The position numbers and the translations under genes are program-made. 56,070 nucleotides of DNA from Furfurilactobacillus milii (GTDB taxonomy: Bacteria > Bacillota > Bacilli > Lactobacillales > Lactobacillaceae). Of the stretch, positions 8,954 to 18,224 are shown piece after piece. The DNA is taken from NCBI RefSeq assembly GCF_009863985.1, contig NZ_WEZT01000018.1, positions 120,387 through 176,456 of the forward strand. The letters are read 5' to 3'. The notes under the pieces are model-generated. The model worked only from the letters and a program-made list of their open reading frames with translations, was not told the DNA's origin and searched no databases. Position 1 is the first letter of the stretch. Every line of letters begins with the position of its first letter.

Positions 8954-9364
8954 AAAGCTAAAAATGTGAAGATAGTGAACTAGTTAAATATTACAAATGT
9001 GGAAATATAATCATTACATTTTGTTTAAGGTTAATAACATGTAAGCGATTGAATTTTTTGAACAAGAAATTGGTATAGTAGCTAAAACAATAAGTCGTGA
9101 AGACAAACGATTGCACAAGAACAGGGTTTCATAAACAACGTTTTAAGTAAAACGTATTACTAAAGTGGAACGGTCTAATAATTAAAAGAAAATGTGGGCG
9201 TTAATCCTTACAGTGACGCGGTTTTAAAGCATTAAAAAGTATGTTATAAATGACGCTGTAACTTTTAGTTTACCTATTGAAATAATAACTAGTAAAAACA
9301 TTGACTAATCGTATTTTTATTCATACTAAATGATTTAACTATAACTCGTGGGGGGAACATTATT
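8954..9364 (+). promoter_or_regulatory. Long AT-rich promoter/leader region of giant adhesin
   Basis: A 400-bp region without a gene. A block at about 9055-9116 is shared with the region before the second adhesin (17829-17888): both have a run of T, then GGTATAG preceded by an extended TTG, and 30-40 nt later the 12-mer aaacgattgcac (9105-9116 and 17877-17888). TATAGT at 9074-9079 with the extended TTGG is a plausible -10; TTGAAT at 9049 is a weak -35 (spacer 19). A cre-like site, TGTAAGCGATTGAA, lies at 9040-9053, and a perfect repeat CGTTTTaagtAAAACG at 9139-9154. The leader would be about 280 nt. Confidence 0.45.
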
Positions 9365-12300
9365 TTGAGGAAACGTCTATACGCGTTAGCGGGGGCAGTT
9401 ATTGCAAGCGCCTTTTTCAGTGTCACAACCGTCAAAACAATCAGTGCTGAGGCGGATGCGACGCCAGCGGTTGCAACAACTAGCAGCACGGCAGATAGTC
9501 AACCGAGCGCGGCTTCTAGTGATGCAAGTAACGCCAAACAGAATACGACAGAGGCTGTAACTAACCAAGCAAACTCTTCGACGGGATCACCTAGTTCGTC
9601 AAGTAATGCTTCAGGGGCCTCCAGTACTGCACAGTCAGCCGCCCCTTCTAGCAATTCAAGCGGGTCTGTAACAAGCGCTAGTAAGCCTTCTTCGACTGAC
9701 ACGTCGGGCACAAACAATGCGAGTTCAAGTAGTGTTACTACGCCACCTGAGGGTAAGACCAATACGGATACCAGCGCTGTAAAAACGCCACAGACGCAAA
9801 CAACGCCTAAGACTGACAACACTGCTAATAGTTCGACCAGCTCCGCCAACAGTGATAGCAGTTCGACACCGCAACCAGTTACGGACAACACCAGTTCTGG
9901 TGGTGGCGGTCCGGGTGATTCATCCGCAGGAACGGCAAAGCCACAGTCACAGACTAAGGTTGATAGCGCCGAGGTTACTGTAGATAAAGCCAACTATTTT
10001 GATAACACAGATGCCGATCCTGATAACAACAAAGTATTTACTAAATCTACGGTAACTGAACCTGATGTTGTGGACAAACAAGATTTTTACACAGACAAGT
10101 ATTACCACGGCGAGAATAATTCCGCGAACGAACCATCCAAAAACAGTAATGCTATCAATGCTGACAATAAGAATCCTAATGACGGCGCACCCGATTTAGG
10201 ATCATATATTCTTGATGAGCAAGGTAAAGACGGTAATAAAGCAACTAATGATGAGAAGGCTGCCACAATAAATACGGTATTTAACCTGACTTATCACGAT
10301 AATGACGGGCATTCTGTTCAACCAAGTCAGATTACTTTAGCCACAGGAATAGATGGTCTCATGACCTTCAATATTGAGCATGACATTTGGAAGTATTTGG
10401 TCACGGGTGATACGTTCACTTATCAATTGCCAAGTGGTTATAAAATCACAGAAGCTCAATCGGGTAACATTCAGAATGCAAATTCACCCGATAAAAGTTC
10501 AACGTATGGAACTTATACTATAGGAACGGATGGGAAAATCACCCTGACATTTTTTAATCCTCATGTACATGACGGCGATGATAATCCGGTTCAGTCACTG
10601 AAAGGGAATCTTTCTTTCAAAGCCAAGTTCAATGACCAAGTTATTACCAATCCAGGTCAACAAGGCGACAAGTTGCATTTGCCTGGTCAAACGGATCAAG
10701 ATATCTTAGTTATTCATCCGACAACCGATCAAAGTATTTCTAAGACTGGCCGGCCTGATAAGAACTTAGATCCCAACAATATCATTTGGTCCGTTTATAT
10801 GAACAAAAACATGCAGACGATGACCAATGCTACAATCACCGAAAAGTTTGATGATAAGGTAACTTATGACAATGCAAAGAAGCCAGTTGAGATTTATGCC
10901 ATTCAAGTTGATCTCAAGGGCAACGTCATCAAAAATGATGATGGTTCTGACAAGCTTGGTGAAAAGTTAGTCGCCGGCACTGATTACACGGTTGATGCAG
11001 CCGGTAAAGTTACCTTCTTAAAGCAAATCACAACACCATATGAATTGATTTACACAACCAGCATTAATGATGCCGCTAAGCCCAAAGATACTCATGGCAA
11101 CATTAAAACGGGTGATGCCACATTAAATAACACAGTTGACCAACGTGACGATGAACAAGGCGATAATGTCTTACCTGCATCGGCAAGTGTCATTGCCCAT
11201 TATGAAGGTTTGTTCTATAAGTACGATCCAGCAATTGCAACAAATGATCATCCTAATGATCCTGATTATGACAAGTTACATCATATCTATACTTGGACAG
11301 TTGCTTATAACCACGGTACGGATACGTTAAACGGCAACACAGGTTTATATACTGATGTCATTGGCGCACCTCAAACGTTTGTCAAAGATTCATTTCATAT
11401 GTGGATTATGGAATACGATCCTAACAATGCTGATCAGCCATTCAAGTATACGAATCAGCAAGTTGATCCAAGTCTATACACGTTGACACCAAATGCTGAT
11501 GGATCTGGTTTTACGGTTAAGTTTAACGATGGATTTGATAAAGCCGTTAACATGGTATACCAAACTCAGATCACGCAAGGATCTAAAGTTATCTCAACTG
11601 ATGTTAAAGACATTGTAAATACTGCACAGGTTACCGGTTATGATAATCAAACGCCAAAGCCGGTTACGACTCACAGTTACGACTTAATCAAGGATGTTGA
11701 AAATGGCGGACCGGATCGTGGGCTTAAGGTTGCAACTTGGAAGCTTACAATTAACCAAAGTAATTATAAGATGCAAGATTATGTTTTAGTGGACACTGCG
11801 TCAAATGATGGTCTGAGCTTACCGTTTGACCCCGATGAAACTTTACCAAATGCCACCAATCAGCCTAAGGTGCAGCTTGTTGACAAAACAACAGGTGACA
11901 CATTAGTAGAGGGAACAGATTACTTTTTGACTGCAACTGGTGATCAAAGTACTAACGCGACATTTACAGTTGTTTTTATAGGGAAATACAAAGTTACATC
12001 AGATACTTTCGTTTTACGTTACAAAACGGTTTATGATGTTGCCAGAGTCAAGACACCGTTGCCTAATACTAATTTTAGTTTTACTAATGATGCAACGGGA
12101 ACTTGGACAGACGTTACAACCAATAATCCGGTGACAGACCACGCGGGAAATCACTTCGAAGCTTCACACGATGAAGCATACCAAGGTAGTAAAAATGGGA
12201 TCTACAATCCTGAAACAAAACAGATTCATTGGACTGTAATTTCCAACTACAATGCCGAAGATTACAAGAGTTATCAATTGCTTGATCCGATTTACCAGAA

Positions 12301-15300
12301 GCAAAATTTTGTTCCTGGCAGTGTCAAGGTGACTCAGGGTTCTATCGCCGCACAGGGATACTTTATTCCAGGCGAAACTGATCCGAAGTATTACACGGTT
12401 CATGCTTACAAAGGTCATGTTGATATGGCCACTGGTGATTTTGTTATTGAAGGCATTATTAATGCAGATGGTTCAATCACACCAATGACAGGCACGACAT
12501 CTTATCAAGGCTTTCAGAATTATCAAGGCAGCGAACTTTATAATCTTCGTAATTATAAAGATGCCACAACTGAAATTGTGATTGACTTTGGGAGTGATGC
12601 AACACCGTTACCTAAGCCTTCAGATGTTACTGGCACTGATTCACGTGTTAAGTTAGCCTATCAAGTTGAATATGATACGGACGTTAAAGGCATCCTAGTT
12701 GACAATATGTATAACAACATTGCGTTGACTTCATATCCAATTGATAATGACGGCAAATTGTCCGTTCACGGTCAGGCGTCAACATATCAAGGCCAGCCTT
12801 ACATTAGTAAGACAGGTAACTACAATCAAGATAGTGGCTCGAACCGTGCCAATTGGACGGTGGATATTAACCGATCTCAATCAGCAATTACTAATGCGGT
12901 ATTCACCGATACACCAACAATTAATCAGCGTATTGATCCATCAACAATTCATATTTATGGAGTTGTTGCCGCTGATCTAAAGACCTTGGAAACCATTACT
13001 AAAACTGTGACAGACAAAGATGGTAAAGAAGTTACTAAAACCTTTACTCAAACAAAGATGACACCTGATAGAAACAATGAATTGAAACAGGGCATCGATT
13101 ATGAAGTTGTTTTGAGTCATGACACAGTGACTGGTCAAGAAACATTAACGATTAAATTTCTCCATGCAATTAGTACCGCTTATGTTTTGGAATACCAATC
13201 AAGGTTGTACTTTAGTAAAGACGATCAAGGTCAAACAGTTCGTTTCTCAAACGGTGCCACTTTAAACGGTGATAACGTTACACCAGACCAACCTGGTGAT
13301 GAAAACACTGATCATTTCTTTGTCACTGAAAGTTCAGCAAAAGCGATTGGTTACTTCTACAACTTAGTTTTAACCAAGCAAACGACAGACGGTCAAAAAT
13401 TGGCCGGCATTTCCTTCAACTTATATGAAGAAAATGCTAATCATACGCGCGGCGCTTTATTGCGTACGGGTGTGACTGATGAAAATGGTGTCGTTACCTT
13501 TAAGAACATTCCTGGTTATCATGTTGACGGAGTTACACCGATTGAGTACTTTATTCAAGAAGTTAATCCATCGGCCGATTACATCACACCAGATGATTTA
13601 AAGAATGGTACTCGTACAATTAGTGTTTCTATGTTATCAGGTACCAAAAATGATCAAGATCGTTTAGGCAATATTTGGAACCATCTTGGTCAAGCAACGT
13701 TAACTAAGACGGATGCTGCTGTCAAAGGAAGCATCTTAAATGGAGCTCATTTCAAACTAGAAGTTTTGAAAAACGGTGAATGGGTCACTTACTCCGATTC
13801 TAAGGGTAAGGCATACGACAATTTGGTTACTGGTGTTGACGGCGAGAAAGCTAACGATGGAAAAATCGTTGTTAATGGCTTGCTGCCGGCGCAATACCGT
13901 TTCGTTGAAACGCAAGCACCTACCGATTACATTCTGAATGATGCAACACCACAGACTAAGGAAATCAAAGTTCCGGCGTCAGATGGAAATGATCCGTTTG
14001 GAAACGAACAAAAGATTGCTTTCTTTGATACACAAAGCAACAGTAAAGGCACCTTCGAATTACACAAGGTGGGTACTGAAGGCAAAGCGATTGCTAGCGC
14101 CGAATTCGATCTTTACTATTTAGACGCAGCTAAAAAGAGTGTTTATGTTTCAAAGACTAACTCGGATGAAAACGGCTTAGTTCGTTTCACCGGTTTAAAT
14201 GCTGGCTGGACTTATTGCGTTCGTGAAGCAACCTCACCAAATGGTTACTACAATCCAGATGCTAATGCTGATATCGTGTCATTTACTGTGAATACGAACT
14301 CAAAAGATGGCCTTGATAACGTTAAGTACGAAAATCCAGATGATCACACTGATCATGTTATTAACTATACTGACCATGTTGTTCTCACAAAAGTTGGTAA
14401 CGATAATAGTAAAGTAGTTGGTGCAACTTTCATTTTGAAAGATGCTGCAGGAAACGTTATTAAAACATTGACCACGGATGCAAACGGCAAACAGACATCG
14501 AATGATGTTTGGACAACGGATGGTAACGGTCAGATTGTCATTGATGATTTGACGGCCGGCGACTATACGCTACAAGAAGTTGCTGCCCCCGCAGGTTACA
14601 TTTTGAACAGCACGATTCAGAAATTCACTATTTCTGCAAAGCTGGATAGTACATTCTATTTCACCATGACTGATTATCGAGGTCAGATTCAAATTACGAA
14701 AATTGACGGAGATAACGCTTCAAAGAAACTTGAAGGTGTTGTCTACACGTTAACTGGAAATGGTAGTACACAAACTGCGACGACTGATGCAAACGGAATT
14801 GCGACGTTTAAGAATTTGAGCAGCGGTGATTACACTGTTGTTGAAACTCAGTCATTAGATGGTTACATTCGTGATACCAAAGTTTACAAATTTACGATTA
14901 GTGCGGATGTGACTAGTGACGACAAATCGTTATATGATTTGTCAGCAACTTACAAGAACTACCAAAACAAAGTAACGTTTACTAAATTCTTGAATTCTGA
15001 CAAAGGTACTAAAGGTCCCAATGCAGTTTACGAATTAAATGGTGCTGGTGAATCAAAACAATTCACCACGGATGCAAACGGACTAATTACGTTTACAGGT
15101 TTGAAGACAGGCAGTTACACACTGACTGAACTAACAGCACCAATGGGTTATGCGACAAATAACACACCACTAACGTTCACGGTGGACGCTGATGGCAAAA
15201 TTTCTGTTGCCAGCCTGAGCCAGATTGATTACCAAGGTCATGCGCAATTGACGAAGACTGGTGCCAACGGTCCTTTGCAGGGTGTGACGTTCGACTTGTT

Positions 15301-17743
15301 AGACGCAGATCAAAAGACGGTTGAACAAGCTAACTTAATCACTGACGCAAATGGTGTGATTACAACCAAGAATTTAAAACCTGGCACATACTACTTTGTT
15401 GAAAAGCAAACACTGTCCGGTTACATTCTTGATGCAACACCAATCAAAGTAGTTGTCGCTGATCGTAAAGGTCAAAATGCTACGTGGTTAGATGATTCAG
15501 CCAATACCACATTAACTAATGTCCAAAACAAGCTTGTCTTCACTAAGTATGGTACCCATGTAGGGAACGTCCTAGATGGCGCCGAATATACTTTGTTGAA
15601 CACAACTACCGGTGAAAAACCAGCTTTCACGTTTGTAAACGGTCAAGTTAGTTTATCAGGGCTAGCCGCTGGTACGTACACAATTATTGAAATTACCGCA
15701 CCTAAAGGTTATATGCTTAATCCAGATGTCATTAGTTTCACCGTTGATGAAAAAGGTTTGATCAATGGAAAGCCTGAACTTTCTCTTAACCAAATCGACT
15801 ACCAAGGTTATGCCTTTATGAAGAAAGTTTCCGCTGATACTAAGGTCCCATTGGCTGGCGCAATTTTCAGCGTTTACAACTCAGAAGGTAAAATTGTTCA
15901 AACAATTACGACTGGTATGGATGGATTGGTTAAAACTGAGTTCTTACCAGTCGGTGATTACTACTTCAGAGAAATGAAAGCACCAGATGGTTACATTTTG
16001 AATTCAAATTTGGTTCATTTCTCTATTAACAAGAGCAATCATGACGTTGCCCTTGATGAAGGAACGTTTGTGAATTGGTTAGGTGCCGTTAAGATGACCA
16101 AATACGGTCAACCAGATGTTACAAACGTTGGTACACGGGTCATGTTGCCGGGTACGAAGTTCGCCCTCTACTATGTCGTAGATGATGGTAGCGAAGAATT
16201 ATATGGTATTGATCCAAATAATGAACACAACATTCATTACTTTAAAGCAGGGGAAGACGCCAAAGGTTGGACGACAGTATTTACAACCAACGTTAATGGT
16301 CAAATCTTCTTGCAAGGGTTGAAACCTGGTAATTACTATTTCAAAGAAGTTGCCCACGCAGACGGTTACATTTTGCGTGATGACACACCTGACCTGCAAC
16401 CTGAATTGAGTAAAGGTTTGGGCAGTGCAAACTTTGTTGACAAACCACAAGGATTGGAATTCTCACGTGTTGATGGCACCTCTGCGGTGGTTGACAAAAA
16501 TGGCCACGTAACTTCAGCACCTGATGACCGTGACTTCAGTAGCCGTTTGTACTTTGTAATTCTCCCAGCAAGTGACGTGGAATCCGTTGCATTCGCTGGT
16601 GATCAAACGAACTACCAGGGTTCAACGACGTTTACCAAGACAAACAGTAAGGGTGACAAACTTGCCGGTGCTGTTTACCAATTGCTTGATAGTGATAAGA
16701 AGACTATTGAAGTCACAATGGATGGCAAGCAAGTTAGCCAGCTCACTACTGATGCAAATGGTAACTTCACCATCACTGGTCTAGCACCTGGTACGTACTA
16801 CTTGAAGGAAATCACTGCACCTGATGGTTACCTAATCAACGACAACGTTGACGAAACGAAGTTTGTTATTGCGGATATCACTCGTGGTGGTCAAAGTAAC
16901 GTAACTGCTTCACAGATTGATTACCAAGGCAGTATCAAACTGACGAAAGTCGCTGCCGAGGATGGTCACGTGTTGGCCAATGCAACGTTTGAACTGCTCG
17001 ATGCCGACAAGAATGTTATTAAGACAGGCTTGACGACGGATGCCAACGGGACGTTAACCGTTACTGACTTGAAGCCTGGTACTTACTACTTCAAGGAAAC
17101 GGTCGCCCCAACTGGTTATCAATTGAGCACTGAGTTATTGAAAATTGTTGTTCTGGATCATGCAACTGACGAACCTGTTGCGGTCTCGGCTAAGTTCCAA
17201 GACGTACAGGTGCCACCAGTTACACCACCAACGACACCAAACATCCCGAATATTCCAACCACGCCGACGACACCGAATGTACCAAACATTCCGTATACAC
17301 CAACAACGCCGAATGTGCCGAATATTCCGAACGTACCAACGACTCCGGGTCAACCAAACATTCCAAATGTACCAACGACCCCTGAAGTACCAAACGTTCC
17401 TACGACACCAACTGTACCGAACGTACCAGTAATGCCAAACGTACCAAACAAGCCAATGACACCAACGATGCCAAATCAACCAGCGCGTCCAGCTAAACCT
17501 GAAACGCCGATTGTATCAGCACAAAATGGTTCTTATGTGGCTGTCGCTGTTACTCCTGTAGCATCACAAAAATTTGTTGCCAACGGTCGTCCTGCGGGTC
17601 AACCTGCTAAACAAGAAGGACATGGTGTGACTGGATTACCAGAGACTGGTGAGAAATCAGCTTCATTACTAGCAATGCTAGGTTTAGTTCTGCTCAGTGT
17701 TATTGCAGGATTTGCCTACTATGTGCGGAAACAAGAAGCTTAA
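9365..17743 (+). CDS. Giant LPXTG adhesin with collagen-binding-like and CnaB repeats
   Basis: A 2792-residue cell-wall protein. It has a signal peptide (1-29, cleavage near ISA-EA), a Ser/Thr/Ala-rich stalk (30-200), several Cna A-type or DUF11-like adhesive modules (about 215-1320; recurring ISKTG openings), and then about twelve CnaB/SpaA-like prealbumin domains (about 1328-2606). The CnaB units have a recurring pattern (LTK, AxFxLxD, TDANG, LxPGxYYFxE, APxGY). The Glu of the YFxE strand is kept in most units, which fits internal Lys-Asn isopeptide bonds. A Pro-rich NIP/NVP/TTP wall-spanning tract (2618-2715) and LPETG (from residue 2758), a hydrophobic segment and RKQEA end the protein. 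The start is TTG after a GGGGGG site. It is a sortase substrate; no sortase is in the window. Ligand unknown. Confidence 0.9.
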   Translation: MRKRLYALAGAVIASAFFSVTTVKTISAEADATPAVATTSSTADSQPSAASSDASNAKQNTTEAVTNQANSSTGSPSSSSNASGASSTAQSAAPSSNSSGSVTSASKPSSTDTSGTNNASSSSVTTPPEGKTNTDTSAVKTPQTQTTPKTDNTANSSTSSANSDSSSTPQPVTDNTSSGGGGPGDSSAGTAKPQSQTKVDSAEVTVDKANYFDNTDADPDNNKVFTKSTVTEPDVVDKQDFYTDKYYHGENNSANEPSKNSNAINADNKNPNDGAPDLGSYILDEQGKDGNKATNDEKAATINTVFNLTYHDNDGHSVQPSQITLATGIDGLMTFNIEHDIWKYLVTGDTFTYQLPSGYKITEAQSGNIQNANSPDKSSTYGTYTIGTDGKITLTFFNPHVHDGDDNPVQSLKGNLSFKAKFNDQVITNPGQQGDKLHLPGQTDQDILVIHPTTDQSISKTGRPDKNLDPNNIIWSVYMNKNMQTMTNATITEKFDDKVTYDNAKKPVEIYAIQVDLKGNVIKNDDGSDKLGEKLVAGTDYTVDAAGKVTFLKQITTPYELIYTTSINDAAKPKDTHGNIKTGDATLNNTVDQRDDEQGDNVLPASASVIAHYEGLFYKYDPAIATNDHPNDPDYDKLHHIYTWTVAYNHGTDTLNGNTGLYTDVIGAPQTFVKDSFHMWIMEYDPNNADQPFKYTNQQVDPSLYTLTPNADGSGFTVKFNDGFDKAVNMVYQTQITQGSKVISTDVKDIVNTAQVTGYDNQTPKPVTTHSYDLIKDVENGGPDRGLKVATWKLTINQSNYKMQDYVLVDTASNDGLSLPFDPDETLPNATNQPKVQLVDKTTGDTLVEGTDYFLTATGDQSTNATFTVVFIGKYKVTSDTFVLRYKTVYDVARVKTPLPNTNFSFTNDATGTWTDVTTNNPVTDHAGNHFEASHDEAYQGSKNGIYNPETKQIHWTVISNYNAEDYKSYQLLDPIYQKQNFVPGSVKVTQGSIAAQGYFIPGETDPKYYTVHAYKGHVDMATGDFVIEGIINADGSITPMTGTTSYQGFQNYQGSELYNLRNYKDATTEIVIDFGSDATPLPKPSDVTGTDSRVKLAYQVEYDTDVKGILVDNMYNNIALTSYPIDNDGKLSVHGQASTYQGQPYISKTGNYNQDSGSNRANWTVDINRSQSAITNAVFTDTPTINQRIDPSTIHIYGVVAADLKTLETITKTVTDKDGKEVTKTFTQTKMTPDRNNELKQGIDYEVVLSHDTVTGQETLTIKFLHAISTAYVLEYQSRLYFSKDDQGQTVRFSNGATLNGDNVTPDQPGDENTDHFFVTESSAKAIGYFYNLVLTKQTTDGQKLAGISFNLYEENANHTRGALLRTGVTDENGVVTFKNIPGYHVDGVTPIEYFIQEVNPSADYITPDDLKNGTRTISVSMLSGTKNDQDRLGNIWNHLGQATLTKTDAAVKGSILNGAHFKLEVLKNGEWVTYSDSKGKAYDNLVTGVDGEKANDGKIVVNGLLPAQYRFVETQAPTDYILNDATPQTKEIKVPASDGNDPFGNEQKIAFFDTQSNSKGTFELHKVGTEGKAIASAEFDLYYLDAAKKSVYVSKTNSDENGLVRFTGLNAGWTYCVREATSPNGYYNPDANADIVSFTVNTNSKDGLDNVKYENPDDHTDHVINYTDHVVLTKVGNDNSKVVGATFILKDAAGNVIKTLTTDANGKQTSNDVWTTDGNGQIVIDDLTAGDYTLQEVAAPAGYILNSTIQKFTISAKLDSTFYFTMTDYRGQIQITKIDGDNASKKLEGVVYTLTGNGSTQTATTDANGIATFKNLSSGDYTVVETQSLDGYIRDTKVYKFTISADVTSDDKSLYDLSATYKNYQNKVTFTKFLNSDKGTKGPNAVYELNGAGESKQFTTDANGLITFTGLKTGSYTLTELTAPMGYATNNTPLTFTVDADGKISVASLSQIDYQGHAQLTKTGANGPLQGVTFDLLDADQKTVEQANLITDANGVITTKNLKPGTYYFVEKQTLSGYILDATPIKVVVADRKGQNATWLDDSANTTLTNVQNKLVFTKYGTHVGNVLDGAEYTLLNTTTGEKPAFTFVNGQVSLSGLAAGTYTIIEITAPKGYMLNPDVISFTVDEKGLINGKPELSLNQIDYQGYAFMKKVSADTKVPLAGAIFSVYNSEGKIVQTITTGMDGLVKTEFLPVGDYYFREMKAPDGYILNSNLVHFSINKSNHDVALDEGTFVNWLGAVKMTKYGQPDVTNVGTRVMLPGTKFALYYVVDDGSEELYGIDPNNEHNIHYFKAGEDAKGWTTVFTTNVNGQIFLQGLKPGNYYFKEVAHADGYILRDDTPDLQPELSKGLGSANFVDKPQGLEFSRVDGTSAVVDKNGHVTSAPDDRDFSSRLYFVILPASDVESVAFAGDQTNYQGSTTFTKTNSKGDKLAGAVYQLLDSDKKTIEVTMDGKQVSQLTTDANGNFTITGLAPGTYYLKEITAPDGYLINDNVDETKFVIADITRGGQSNVTASQIDYQGSIKLTKVAAEDGHVLANATFELLDADKNVIKTGLTTDANGTLTVTDLKPGTYYFKETVAPTGYQLSTELLKIVVLDHATDEPVAVSAKFQDVQVPPVTPPTTPNIPNIPTTPTTPNVPNIPYTPTTPNVPNIPNVPTTPGQPNIPNVPTTPEVPNVPTTPTVPNVPVMPNVPNKPMTPTMPNQPARPAKPETPIVSAQNGSYVAVAVTPVASQKFVANGRPAGQPAKQEGHGVTGLPETGEKSASLLAMLGLVLLSVIAGFAYYVRKQEA
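17216..17505 (+). repeat. Proline-rich tandem repeat tract in adhesin gene
   Basis: An imperfect tandem array built from 9- to 12-bp units that encode PNIP, PNVP and TTP. It forms the wall-spanning region just before the sorting signal. The units drift in sequence and stay in frame, so the tract can expand or contract without breaking the gene. Confidence 0.8.
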
Positions 17744-17760
17744 TCGAATAGGTATTACGA

Positions 17761-17797
17761 AAAAACGATTGCGAGGAAACTCGTGATCGTTTTTTTT
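17761..17797 (+). terminator. Rho-independent terminator of giant adhesin
   Basis: Stem aaaaacgat/atcgttttt with an inner cgag/ctcg stem separated by a TG/TG mismatch and a GAAA loop, followed by a T run. It lies 18 bp after the stop. Confidence 0.85.
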
Positions 17798-18224
17798 GTA
17801 CGCACAAATTATTTTAGTTATTTAAATGTTTTTTGACTAAATTGGTATAGCTACAAAAATGATTACTATTAAAGGAAAACGATTGCACCTACTGTGCGAT
17901 GAAAGCACTTTTTAGCTGTAGTGCAAAAAGTGAAAACTGAAATATTGGTTGCTCCAAAAGCGGCAAAAAGCGCAACTTGACAACCTTTCAAAAGCAATAT
18001 TTGTATGGTATAAATACCCACAGAATAAATTTGATTACTAAAAGGTTAAGTAACTAAAACGCTTACACAATTTAATTATATAAATGTAATCGATTATGCA
18101 TGACTTTCTCTGTTTGCAAACAACCATCGCAGACCTCTTTCCCATGCAAGATTAGCTAATCGCCAAAGAATTCATTGGTGAGTAAAAATACAACAGGGTT
18201 TTAAATTGAGGGGTATTTAAACGA
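17798..18224 (+). promoter_or_regulatory. Long promoter/leader region of lectin-like adhesin
   Basis: A 425-bp region without a gene. It repeats the block seen before the first adhesin: TTGGTATAG at 17842-17850 and aaacgattgcac at 17877-17888, here extended by a second tgtgcgat. A further possible promoter is TTGACA at 17977 with a poor -10 at 18001. The sequence aaaacgcttaca (18057-18068) reads TGTAAGCGTTTT on the minus strand, which is cre-like, and atgtaatcgattatgca at 18084 is a near-palindrome. The gene's ribosome binding site, TTGAGGGG, ends about 10 nt before the start. Confidence 0.4.

Noticed and set aside
9499-9993. Antisense frame rich in Leu and Val inside the first adhesin
   Set aside because: It is the shadow of Ser/Thr/Ala codons on the other strand; similar shadows lie behind the other adhesin stalks and Pro-rich tracts.
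17216-17505. Possible CRISPR-like tandem repeats
   Set aside because: The units are 9-12 bp without spacers, keep the reading frame and encode the Pro-rich wall tract.
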